Part shown: in pieces, positions 11,342 through 18,906 of the stretch
How positions within the stretch are numbered: the stretch's first letter is position 1
How the letters are laid out: each line of letters starts with the position of its first letter
Assembly (NCBI RefSeq): GCF_023115425.1
Contig: NZ_CP096032.1
Location: forward strand, 1,178,001-1,242,000
DNA length: 64,000 nt
DNA from: Synechococcus sp. A10-1-5-1
Lineage (GTDB): Bacteria; Cyanobacteriota; Cyanobacteriia; PCC-6307; Cyanobiaceae
Reading direction: 5' to 3'
Translations under genes and position numbers: made by a program
Notes under the pieces: model-generated
What the model saw: only the letters and a program-made list of their open reading frames with translations
What the model was told of the DNA's origin: nothing
Database searches by the model: none

Positions 11342-11874
11342 CAGAGCGTGAGCCGCCGGACTTCGGAAGCAAACGACGTTTGCAGCACTCCCGAACCCTC
11401 CGAAGTACGAAGGACTGATGAACGGCAGCGCACATGCTCTGAGACAAACCAGATCCGCTCTTCCGCAATGGACTGGCCGTACTTTGTGGTCAACACAAAG
11501 GTGCCATCAGAGAGAAAACGGTATTGAGAGATGGCCTGCTCTGCCTCGGCATAACCGACGCTGCGAAGCAGAGCGCCACTGGTCTGATCCTCAGGAACAG
11601 GAACGAGAACACAAGAGCCACTCGAGACCTCTGAAGGGTCGTCAGGCTCCCAGTCGCTCTCGGCACTCCACTCCATTCGGAAGGGGCACTGAATCAACGC
11701 TGGATCCTGGGAAGTGGACTCAAGGAGGTCCAGGACCCGTTGATCATGAGATGTGAGCTGCTCAATCGTGATCTGACTGAGCACCTCTTCGAATTGCTGA
11801 AAAGCAAGGGAATGACCACTTCGCATGGAGCGCCAGGTTCCTGCGCTGCGCTCAACAAACGACGTCAGATTCAT
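11341..11874 (-). CDS. cpeS: S-type phycobiliprotein lyase CpeS
   Basis: A 177-residue lipocalin-fold lyase beginning MNLTSFVERSAGTWRSMRSG then HSLAFQQFEEV, the typical CpeS start. Other family motifs are CPFRMEWSAESDWEPD and RIWFVSEHVRCRSSVL. CpeS attaches phycoerythrobilin to the Cys82 site of PE subunits. It is coupled to cpeT downstream and preceded by a small ORF ending 11 bp before its ATG. It is the second S-type lyase in the window; the copy upstream of pebA is clearly divergent from it. Confidence 0.88.
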   Translation of the reverse strand: MNLTSFVERSAGTWRSMRSGHSLAFQQFEEVLSQITIEQLTSHDQRVLDLLESTSQDPALIQCPFRMEWSAESDWEPDDPSEVSSGSCVLVPVPEDQTSGALLRSVGYAEAEQAISQYRFLSDGTFVLTTKYGQSIAEERIWFVSEHVRCRSSVLRTSEGSGVLQTSFASEVRRLTL

Positions 11875-11885
11875 TCAGTTGCTAC

Positions 11886-12056
11886 TTAGATCCGCTCGTT
11901 AAAGCTGGAGGGAGAACCGTCGCGAGCACTCTGAACCATGTGAACCATCGACTCAACCATCATCGACATGGCAGAAGCCGCCTGAGACCCCGAGCCAGAA
12001 GCCTTGGCTTCAACACTGGATCGCTGGTCACGATGACGCTGAGAATTCGAGGGCAT
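11886..12056 (-). CDS. Small Met/Ser-rich protein upstream of cpeS
   Basis: A 56-residue ORF from an ATG at 12056 (an extended form to 12125 would run into the upstream terminator). It contains a methionine-rich helix-like stretch, SAMSMMVESMVHMVQSARDG. No family is recognised. It ends 11 bp before cpeS and lies just after a terminator, so it would be the first gene of the cpeS-cpeT-cpeR unit. It could be a genuine leader protein or chance; I consider it more likely real because of its position. Confidence 0.5.
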   Translation of the reverse strand: MPSNSQRHRDQRSSVEAKASGSGSQAASAMSMMVESMVHMVQSARDGSPSSFNERI

Positions 12057-12086
12057 CAGAGTTGGACCGTGAAACGCCGGTGGGCC

Positions 12087-12120
12087 ATAAAAAAGCCCGG
12101 AAGGCAACCTTCCGGGCTCA
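12087..12120 (-). terminator. Terminator after the rod-linker genes
   Basis: The inverted repeat AGCCCGGAAGG / CCTTCCGGGCT is followed on the minus strand by TTTTTT. It ends the linker transcript and separates it from the cpeS unit. Confidence 0.92.
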
Positions 12121-12166
12121 ATCATCGTTCAGAACAGGGCTGGACCGCGGCCCAAGGCATCAAGGA

Positions 12167-12865
12167 TTAAGTGTTCGCAATAGAAAGGATGCGCCCACCA
12201 CGGCGCTGAATCCCCTGAATGGCCGTGCTCAAGGAGCTGTAGGGAGCCGTGCTGGTCTGCACGGAGCGGCGACGCACACCCACCGGAGCGGCTGTGGTCC
12301 ATTTGATCGTGTAGCGCTTGCCATCACGGTTTCCAGGTCCAGGAAGCTTGGGCCCAGCAGCAGGTGCAGAGGCGGTTCCCAGACTTGTGGTCAAGCGTGA
12401 TTGCCTCGAGCCATCGAAGCCGGCAAAGCCAGAATCCATCGCGACAGATCGGGTGTAGCTCAGGTTGCTCTGACCGACCTGGGTGGATGCTCCACGCATC
12501 GAGGGAACATGGTCGAGGCCAAAAGCCCCGATGTATTCATCACTGAAGGTGTAGCTGTTGATCTCAGCCTCGTAACCCTCATTGGCGAGACGCTGAACGT
12601 GCTCACTAACCTCAGCTTGGTTATGGGGTGCACGCCCAAGCAGGTGCTTGAAGTTGAGTTCGACGAAACGATAGGGACCGTTTTTCTCGAGGAACAAACG
12701 CCGATAGGTGTCGGACTGAGCCAAGGCCGTGACAAGGCCTTGAACCGTCAGATCGCCATTGACAAACAGACTCTCGGCTGAAGTGCAACGCTCCTCATCC
12801 ATCAAGTGAGCATTGCCAAAGACCTGGCGGTAGGCAGCTCGAATTACAGCAGTGGTATCAGTCAT
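12167..12865 (-). CDS. cpeE: PE-associated rod linker polypeptide (CpeE/CpeD type)
   Basis: A 232-residue linker with one PBS linker domain (residues about 5-125: VIRAAYRQVFGNAHLMDEER, ELNFKHLLGRAPHNQAEVSE) and a C-terminal CpcD-like domain (AIQGIQRRGGRILSI). I chose the ATG at 12865; the TTG at 12889 is an upstream alternative. Such linkers sit in the cavity of PE hexamers and set their order along the rod. The size and single linker domain suggest CpeE or CpeD, distal in the rod. It is the third linker of a co-oriented trio and ends at a terminator. Confidence 0.82.
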   Translation of the reverse strand: MTDTTAVIRAAYRQVFGNAHLMDEERCTSAESLFVNGDLTVQGLVTALAQSDTYRRLFLEKNGPYRFVELNFKHLLGRAPHNQAEVSEHVQRLANEGYEAEINSYTFSDEYIGAFGLDHVPSMRGASTQVGQSNLSYTRSVAMDSGFAGFDGSRQSRLTTSLGTASAPAAGPKLPGPGNRDGKRYTIKWTTAAPVGVRRRSVQTSTAPYSSLSTAIQGIQRRGGRILSIANT

Positions 12866-12914
12866 GGGAGGAATGAATGTTGTGGTCAATCAAGCGTTGG
12901 TGATCAGAGGTTGA

Positions 12915-14531
12915 TCACATCACTTCAGTGATCGAGACAATCCGCCCACCACGGCGATGGATGTAGCCCAACTGAGACGTCATGTCCTTGCCCGAGACCA
13001 GATAGCTGGCATTCGGAGTGCGCTGACGACCACCTGCGGGCTGCGCCTGAACAACGATCCGGTAGCGCTTGCCAGTGGGTTCAGTGGTGCCTGAAGCGGC
13101 AGCCACCCGATTGATGCGCTGGGTGGTGCTACTCCAATTGGTGGGGACACCATTCGTGGCCACGGATGCCACGAGACTGGAGGCCGACTGAACAGTGTCA
13201 CTCGCTGCATAGCCCTGTGACAGGGAGAGATGGCGGTTGAAGGCCACCTGGGAGCGACCGGCTTCGGTTGCAATCCGTTGGTAAGGAATCGTGTCCTCAC
13301 CGAAGACTTCCTGGTACTCGGCAGAGTCCAGATAGCTGTTGATTTCAGCTTCATAGCCCTCATTGGCCAGACGCTGAATGTGTTCGCTCACCTCAGCTTG
13401 AGAGGTGGGAGCACGACCCAGGAGATGCTTGAAGTTGAGCTCGATGAAGCGGTAAGGAGCGTTGCTTTCAAAGAAGCGACGGCTGTACTCAGCGGACAGG
13501 GCAATGGCCCGAACAAATTCACGGGTACTGGAGAGGCCTTCGGCAAACTTGCTCTCCGCAGTCAGGCTGCGCTCGCTCTCCATGAGATGGGGGTTACCCA
13601 TCACCTGGCGGTAGGCAGAGCGCATCAGTGCCTGAATCTGATCGGCGGAGTCGCCGGAGGTGCGAGCAAACACTTCCTGCTCGCGCTGACCAAGACCAAA
13701 GCCCACATACAGATCGCCACGCATCGGAGCGCTGTCTCCACCGTCAGACAGAGCGCGCTTCACCGGAGCAAACGCCGTGCGACCGCTGCTCGTTCCAGTG
13801 AAACCGCCAGCTCCGCCAGCGCTGCGGTACACCTGCGCTGGAACCTTGATCGACAACCTGTTGCCCTTAGCGAGGTTGCCGAGGAGTTGGCTGCTGGCTC
13901 CGATCGCAGTGTCACTACCGGCAAAGTTTTGCTCGAGTGCTGCAATGCGGTTAAAGCTCGCCTGGGGCATCCCAGGAGTCGAACCCCAGCTGCGGGCATA
14001 GGGAACGGTGTCTTCGCCAAAGGCTGCGAAATACTCGTCTGAATCCAACAGATGATCGATCGCCGCCTCGAACCCCCCAGTGGCCATCTGGGCTACCTGG
14101 GCCGTGACTTCGGCTTCGCTTGATGGTCCACGGCCGAGCAGATGCTTGAAGCTCAGCTCCACGGAGCGGTGCGGACCAACCGCTTCGAAGTAGCGAGCGC
14201 GGTAGAACTCGGATTTCGCCAGCTGGCGAACGAATTCACGCACCGAGATTTCGCCTTGGCGCAGACGGGACTCAGCACTGATGCAGCGCTCACTCTCCAT
14301 CGGCTGCACGTTACCGAAGACCTGGCGATAAGCCGCTCGAATCACAACAGCAAGTGCCGTCTCGTCGTCAGGAGCAAATTCGTCGCGAGCTGGCGAAAGA
14401 TCCTGGTTACGGAAAGACCCGTTGGTCAACGCCGCATCCGCCGATGGCATGCGGTTGCGGCTGTAGGAAACGGGACCCTCGATCAACTGGGTGGCACCGA
14501 AGCCAAGGGAATTCGAACGATTGGCAGGCAT
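12915..14531 (-). CDS. cpeC: Tandem-domain PE rod linker (two linker domains plus CpcD)
   Basis: A 538-residue linker with two complete PBS linker domains: residues about 60-180 (VIRAAYRQVFGNVQPMESER, ELSFKHLLGRGPSSEAEV) and about 300-420 (LMRSAYRQVMGNPHLMESER, ELNFKHLLGRAPTSQAEVSE). A CpcD-like domain ends the protein (YIHRRGGRIVSITEV). One polypeptide could therefore organise two PE hexamers. In marine Synechococcus a fused linker of this kind is, to my recollection, called CpeC; naming across strains is not uniform. The second domain closely resembles that of the downstream 232-aa linker, suggesting duplication. Confidence 0.85.
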   Translation of the reverse strand: MPANRSNSLGFGATQLIEGPVSYSRNRMPSADAALTNGSFRNQDLSPARDEFAPDDETALAVVIRAAYRQVFGNVQPMESERCISAESRLRQGEISVREFVRQLAKSEFYRARYFEAVGPHRSVELSFKHLLGRGPSSEAEVTAQVAQMATGGFEAAIDHLLDSDEYFAAFGEDTVPYARSWGSTPGMPQASFNRIAALEQNFAGSDTAIGASSQLLGNLAKGNRLSIKVPAQVYRSAGGAGGFTGTSSGRTAFAPVKRALSDGGDSAPMRGDLYVGFGLGQREQEVFARTSGDSADQIQALMRSAYRQVMGNPHLMESERSLTAESKFAEGLSSTREFVRAIALSAEYSRRFFESNAPYRFIELNFKHLLGRAPTSQAEVSEHIQRLANEGYEAEINSYLDSAEYQEVFGEDTIPYQRIATEAGRSQVAFNRHLSLSQGYAASDTVQSASSLVASVATNGVPTNWSSTTQRINRVAAASGTTEPTGKRYRIVVQAQPAGGRQRTPNASYLVSGKDMTSQLGYIHRRGGRIVSITEVM

Positions 14532-14623
14532 GGGAAGATGAGATGGGGAGATCCTTGTTCAGAAGGCAGGTGTCGCTCCCTGCGATGACTGGGCAGTTGG
14601 CTCTGCTCAGTCATCCAGCTTTT

Positions 14624-14650
14624 GAAAGCCCTCGCCCTGAAGCGAGGGCC
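14624..14650 (-). terminator. Hairpin between two linker genes (attenuator)
   Basis: GCCCTCGC-CCTGAA-GCGAGGGC (14628-14649) is followed on the minus strand by CTTTCAAAAG. The poly-T is weak, so read-through is likely. It lies between the 294-aa linker and the tandem linker and may set their ratio. Confidence 0.6.
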
Positions 14651-14656
14651 TAGAGA

Positions 14657-15541
14657 TCAGCTGACGGGGGTGATGCTTGCGATCTTTCCGCCCTCGCGGT
14701 GAATGCGCTTGAACTGCTCGGAGAGCTTGTCGAAGGGCACGTAGTAGACACGGTTGCCGCGGGTGTAACGGGACACGCGACGAACGTTGTTCGCGCTGTA
14801 GGCCGTGACCTCGACGCGGAAGGTTTTGCCTTGGTCGGAAGCACCGACGCCAAGACGGGTTGCTGCATCCGCCAGGTTCTTCGCAGGACGGAAGCTGAAG
14901 CCCTGGGACTCCACAGAAGAAGGAGGAACAACCGCCATCGGGCGGTTCTGATAAGCGGCACCGCCCAACTTGCTGGAAATGCCAGCCAGGTCACCCTTCA
15001 GGCTGCTGCTGCTGTTGCCGCGAAGCAGCTGGAAGCTCCAGGTGAATTCCTGCATCGTCCCGCAGCTTTCGGTCTTCCAACCGCGCTGATAGGGAACGGT
15101 CCACTCGCCGAACGTGTTCTGGTAGTCGTCGGAGTCCAGGAAGCTATCGATATCGGCTTCGTAGCCCTTGGCGTCCAGGCGCTCGGCGTGATTCCTCATT
15201 TCCTGGAAATCAACGGGAGCCCGGCCCAGCAGGTGGCGGAACGCCAACTCGATGTAGCGATAGCGGGGGCAAGCGTCGAAGAAGCGCGCCTTGTAGAGCT
15301 CGCTCTTGGCGATGCTGCGCACGAATTCGCGCACGCTGATTTCACCCAGCTTGAACTGGGATTCGGGGACGAGCTGACGCTCGCTCTCCATCACGTAGGC
15401 GTTGCCCAGGACCTGCTTATAAACAGCCGTGATGATCTGCTCTTTCTTGGCGTCGTCATCGCCAGGAATGAGCTCGAGGGGGGCTTCGCTCTCTTGAGAG
15501 AAGCGCTCAACCCCAAGGAGAGAGGCAGGACCGAAGGGCAT
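14657..15541 (-). CDS. PBS rod linker, MPFGPAS-type (CpeC/MpeD-like)
   Basis: A 294-residue rod linker with one PBS linker domain (residues about 30-160: ITAVYKQVLGNAYVMESERQ, ELAFRHLLGRAPVDFQEM) and a C-terminal CpcD domain (VPFDKLSEQFKRIHREGGKI). The start MPFGPASLLGVERF is the kind seen in CpeC-type linkers of freshwater PE strains. In marine Synechococcus the corresponding gene may be called mpeD, even in strains without PE-II. A role in joining phycocyanin to the first PE disc, or within PE discs, is likely. I leave the symbol open because of the naming conflict. Confidence 0.85.
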   Translation of the reverse strand: MPFGPASLLGVERFSQESEAPLELIPGDDDAKKEQIITAVYKQVLGNAYVMESERQLVPESQFKLGEISVREFVRSIAKSELYKARFFDACPRYRYIELAFRHLLGRAPVDFQEMRNHAERLDAKGYEADIDSFLDSDDYQNTFGEWTVPYQRGWKTESCGTMQEFTWSFQLLRGNSSSSLKGDLAGISSKLGGAAYQNRPMAVVPPSSVESQGFSFRPAKNLADAATRLGVGASDQGKTFRVEVTAYSANNVRRVSRYTRGNRVYYVPFDKLSEQFKRIHREGGKIASITPVS

Positions 15542-15653
15542 GGGCTGCGGACGGAATCAGCTGACTCATCCTCAGGGCAAAGGAAACCAGGGGGCTCCCG
15601 CCTTCATAAAGCTCAACCAATTGTTTCTCAATGTTGCGTGACTCAACGGAGTC

Positions 15654-16325
15654 CTAGCCCCCGAGGCTGGTGCGCGTCGTCTCACGGGTAAGCGGGTTCC
15701 AGGTGTCCAACTCCTTGTAAGGCCTGGACAGCAGTGCCGCCCGCTCAGACTCGAGTCCCAAGCAGCCCGAAAAATCAGCACCGGAAAGCGTTTCTGCTCC
15801 CTCGAGGCGAGCGGAGGTCAGATCGGCAGCCCTGAAATCTGCAAAGTCCAACTGACAGCCCGAGAAGCTGGCGCCCACACAGGACGCTCCCCGTAAAACA
15901 GCGTGACGCAGGTCAGCACCAACCAAGCGAACGCCATCCAGCAGCGAACCACTGAGGTCTGCTCCGCTGAGATAAGCCCCCATCAAATTGCATCCACGCA
16001 GGTCCAACCCGCGCAGATCCGCGCTGTTCAGAAAAGCGCCATTCAGCTTGGCCCCAGGACCGACAGCTCCCGAGGTGCGGTAATCAAAGCCTTCAGGGAA
16101 GCGCGTGAATGCGTCGAAACGCGCCAGGCGTAGATCAGCCCCATCCACCACACAGGCGCTCAGATCGGCCCCTCGCAAATCAACCCTGCAGAGCGCAGCA
16201 CCCTGAAGATCAATCCCAGCAAGGTCCCGTCCACTCCAATCGGCACCTCTGGCATCAAGAGGAGCCGCAGAACCGACCGTTGGCAGCAGGTCTTCAGGGG
16301 GCTGCCACTGCAGAAGGTCAAGCAC
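15654..16325 (-). CDS. Pentapeptide-repeat protein
   Basis: A 223-residue protein whose residues 25-190 are built of A(D/N)LXX pentapeptide repeats (DLRGADLSACVVDGADLRLA, DLRGLDLRGCNLMGAYLSGA). This predicts a right-handed quadrilateral beta-helix. There is no signal peptide. The start is GTG at 16325. The last 35 residues are non-repetitive. It lies between the CpcL-like linker and the rod linkers, in the same direction. Such proteins often mediate protein contacts; a PBS assembly role is inferred from context only. Confidence 0.85.
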   Translation of the reverse strand: MLDLLQWQPPEDLLPTVGSAAPLDARGADWSGRDLAGIDLQGAALCRVDLRGADLSACVVDGADLRLARFDAFTRFPEGFDYRTSGAVGPGAKLNGAFLNSADLRGLDLRGCNLMGAYLSGADLSGSLLDGVRLVGADLRHAVLRGASCVGASFSGCQLDFADFRAADLTSARLEGAETLSGADFSGCLGLESERAALLSRPYKELDTWNPLTRETTRTSLGG

Positions 16326-16370
16326 TGGGTTCAGTGAAGTGAGGGCGAAACGTTAAGGACTTGGCAGAGA

Positions 16371-17099
16371 TTAGGAGTGGCGCAGAGCCGCCAAAGCGAC
16401 AGTCAGCAACACACGGGTGATCTCGACGCCACCGACCACGGCCACAGCGAGCCACGCCTTCAGGGCCCAAGCCGGAGGCTGACCATTGACCCAAGCCTCT
16501 GAAACCTGACCGGACGACGCCCAAGCTTCAGCAGAAACCGGAGCACGTTCGGCCATGGCATCGCGCCAATCCGAGCCATAGCGGGGGAATTGCTGATAGA
16601 TCGGCAGCTCACCGGTGGCTCGACCCGGCAACAGCCTGGAGCGCTGGGACGGAACCCGATCAAAACCGAAGTTAGAGATGTATTCGTCGCTATCTAGCAG
16701 CTGATCCACAAAAGCCGGGAAGCCCTGCTCAGCAATCACAATCGACCAGCGCAACCGCTCCTCATTGGAGTAAACCTGCCTGCCTAGGACACGACCGATG
16801 ACCTGGTCGATCATGCGGTAATTGGAGTTGCACTGGTAGTAGTCGCTCAGGAACCGATCCGAAAGAAGCAAGCCACGAATAAAGTCCTTCGTCGTAATCG
16901 AACCATTGAGGTATTGCGACTCTAAATAAGGCTCTCGATCAACCTTCAGGGCATGAAAGAAGATTTGCTTGTACGACTTTTCAATGAGAGCTTTACGCTC
17001 GTCTTGAGCGAAAGGAGCACTGCCACCCTGCATGGAAGCCTTCAGGGGGACCCGGGAGTTCTGCGTTGTAAAAGGAGCTTCCAGGAGAGGCAGAGCCAT
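16371..17099 (-). CDS. cpcL: CpcG-type rod linker with hydrophobic C-terminus (CpcL-like)
   Basis: A 242-residue linker with the CpcG start MALPLLEAPFTTQNSRVPLK and one PBS linker domain (residues about 30-160: SDRFLSDYYQCNSNYRMIDQ, VIGRVLGRQVYSNEERLRWS). The last 33 residues are strongly hydrophobic (AWLAVAVVGGVEITRVLLTV), consistent with a membrane-anchoring helix. That is the mark of CpcL (also called CpcG2), which tethers core-less phycocyanin rods to the thylakoid near photosystem I. Ordinary CpcG1 proteins have a polar C-terminus. The hydrophobic stretch includes one Glu and one Arg, so its membrane insertion is inferred rather than certain. Confidence 0.75.
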   Translation of the reverse strand: MALPLLEAPFTTQNSRVPLKASMQGGSAPFAQDERKALIEKSYKQIFFHALKVDREPYLESQYLNGSITTKDFIRGLLLSDRFLSDYYQCNSNYRMIDQVIGRVLGRQVYSNEERLRWSIVIAEQGFPAFVDQLLDSDEYISNFGFDRVPSQRSRLLPGRATGELPIYQQFPRYGSDWRDAMAERAPVSAEAWASSGQVSEAWVNGQPPAWALKAWLAVAVVGGVEITRVLLTVALAALRHS

Positions 17100-17160
17100 G
17101 AACCATCAATGCGCTGCGGCCATAGTGCAATGGGCCCCGGCCGCTCCCAGAAAAAGCTTC

Positions 17161-17748
17161 TTAGCTCTTTACAGAGCCACCAAAAAGCAGTTCATGTAAA
17201 TTATCAAAAGAGTCTTGAAGCAAGGCCAAGACAGGAGATCGGCCATACAGCGCTTCAAAGGATGCGCTCGAAATCGCGCTCAACTGGCTCAAAGCAAAAG
17301 CGAGACCATCCGTGGGAACATTCATCAGCTGATACAGCTCATTCAAGGCATCAATAGACGGCTGATCACTGAAGCGAGGACGGGCTGCGGCAACGGCGTA
17401 AATCACAACACGAAAGAAGTTCTCGCAATCACGCCAACAAGCCTCGGCACGCTCTGGAGTTGCCAAAGCACCACCGGCAACAAACAACTCGGGATGCTGC
17501 AGCGCCAAAGCTGAACGGGCCTCACGAACACAAGGATCAACCAGACCCTTCAGCGCTAATAACTGATCAGAAGGTAGGTTGGAATAAACCGAAAACAAAG
17601 CCAACTCAGCATCACTGAGCTGATGCTTACAGCGATTCGCCTCTACAAGGATTTGCAGGAGATCAGCAGGAAGATCCCCGAAAAGGTCGACGTTGAAGAC
17701 TTTTGCCCGACGAATCAGAGATTGCAGATTGGAGTTGCCGTCAACCAT
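17161..17748 (-). CDS. Divergent phycobiliprotein-like protein
   Basis: A 195-residue protein whose segment EACWRDCENFFRVVIYAVAA aligns with the bilin-site helix of true subunits in this window ([16 protein letters not shown] of Cpc[17 protein letters not shown] of CpcA). Cys104 corresponds to the Cys82/84 bilin site and Asp107 to the conserved Asp that contacts the bilin. The following INALNELYQL-like region also matches the globin-type helices. The rest is highly divergent with a longer N-terminus. It could bind a bilin or act as a structural relative. Its ATG lies inside the end of the upstream gene (34-bp overlap). Confidence 0.65.
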   Translation of the reverse strand: MVDGNSNLQSLIRRAKVFNVDLFGDLPADLLQILVEANRCKHQLSDAELALFSVYSNLPSDQLLALKGLVDPCVREARSALALQHPELFVAGGALATPERAEACWRDCENFFRVVIYAVAAARPRFSDQPSIDALNELYQLMNVPTDGLAFALSQLSAISSASFEALYGRSPVLALLQDSFDNLHELLFGGSVKS

Positions 17749-18134
17749 CCGTGCCTCTCAAAATAAAGCGCCCAGGCAATCGTGCCAATCAAACCGGGGC
17801 AGTGCTCGAGGGCCATGGAGGCAAGATTCTTGGAAACACCAAGGCTCAAGAGGATCTCTGTGAACTGCTCCTTGGTCTGAACCGTCTCAGGACGAATAGC
17901 AGAGCCGACGACCCAGGTCAATTTTGTCGCCTCAAGATTTCCGCCTGAATTCTCACAAGCCAAAAATAGATTGGCTTCATTCCCTTTTACAGCGGCCTCG
18001 TCTTGCCACATCTGAATATAATCTTCTCGAAGATCAATCCGTAGGACTTCTCCGTCTCGATCAAACCGAAGCTCACGATCTCCACCGGACAGCAGACGAA
18101 GCCTGTCAATGTCGGAATCAAGAAGGCGCTTCAT
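17715..18134 (-). CDS. Hypothetical protein of the PBS region
   Basis: A 139-residue soluble protein with no family I recognise. The N-terminal half is rich in charged residues (DSDIDRLRLLSGGDRELRFD); the C-terminal half looks alpha-helical (FTEILLSLGVSKNLASMALE). It starts 28 bp after the CpcT-like gene ends and overlaps the phycobiliprotein-like gene by 34 bp. The overlap and shared direction suggest a coupled pair. Codon use is AT-richer than in the flanking chromosome. Confidence 0.7.
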   Translation of the reverse strand: MKRLLDSDIDRLRLLSGGDRELRFDRDGEVLRIDLREDYIQMWQDEAAVKGNEANLFLACENSGGNLEATKLTWVVGSAIRPETVQTKEQFTEILLSLGVSKNLASMALEHCPGLIGTIAWALYFERHGWLTATPICNL

Positions 18135-18162
18135 TGCTCAACCGAGAGTCCGTAGAGCGAAC

Positions 18163-18816
18163 TTAATTCCAACTGGGGGGTATTTCTTGACTCCAGTCGC
18201 AAAGCTTTTCAAAACGGAATGGGCCGGCAATTGATCCCCAAAGGTGCTCATGGGTGTCAGGATCGTAGCCACGGTCAATGGTTTGCATCGTTTGAGGGGT
18301 CAACTCAAACTCGCTTAACAGATAGGAATCACGGCCTTTGCGAAATACCTTGCAATGACAGCCAGGTTCAACCTTTCCAATGAATCCTTCACTGGTCTTA
18401 TCCACCCAATAGGTGCAACCGGAAAGCAGCCTTAAATCAGTCTCGACAAGCTCGGCGAGCCTTGCTGGCTGCTCAACAGCACCGTAAAAACGCTCAGGAG
18501 ACTCGATCGCGAAATTCAAAATGGAAAGGGTCCCATCTTCGAGATACCCCGGCCGCAGCACTCTGACCCTATAAGGTTCATTCGGTGCAATCGCATAAGC
18601 CTGCTCTAGCAAGAGGCTATGGGCCTGAAGATGAGGAATTGGGCGAATACGAACGAGAATATTTCCATACAGCGGTGGGTTTTCAAATGCCTGCGCTTGA
18701 TTGCTAAAGCTGCCCGACAGCATTTGCGTTAGCTCACCAGCAAGATCTGCCACTTGACTTAAATCAATAAAATCAGGATAACACTCTCTTGGATTAACCA
18801 AATCCAACGTCGTCAC
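18163..18816 (-). CDS. CpcT/CpeT-family phycobiliprotein lyase
   Basis: A second T-type lyase. Family motifs are SFSNQAQAFENPPLYGNILV, YAIAPNEPYRVRVLRPGYLE, the FRKGRDSYLLSEFELT region and DRGYDPDTHEHLWGSIAGPF. CpcT enzymes attach a bilin to Cys153 of beta-phycocyanin, so this copy likely serves phycocyanin while cpeT serves phycoerythrin. Names such as cpcT or rpcT are both possible. The start is unclear: the open frame extends to 18906, directly abutting a divergent gene. I chose the GTG at 18816 because homologous sequence begins only about 20 residues later. Confidence 0.78.
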   Translation of the reverse strand: MTTLDLVNPRECYPDFIDLSQVADLAGELTQMLSGSFSNQAQAFENPPLYGNILVRIRPIPHLQAHSLLLEQAYAIAPNEPYRVRVLRPGYLEDGTLSILNFAIESPERFYGAVEQPARLAELVETDLRLLSGCTYWVDKTSEGFIGKVEPGCHCKVFRKGRDSYLLSEFELTPQTMQTIDRGYDPDTHEHLWGSIAGPFRFEKLCDWSQEIPPSWN

Positions 18817-18906
18817 AATGCAAGCGCACCGCCTTCTACTTGCAGTCCAGACGGTTGCGTCTTGCCCTAAAGCCGATACCATCCAGCCAATTCCAGATCT
18901 CCTCAC

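Noticed and set aside
12062-12400. 112-aa plus-strand frame across the linker terminator
   Set aside because: Runs through a clear terminator and antisense to a supported linker gene.
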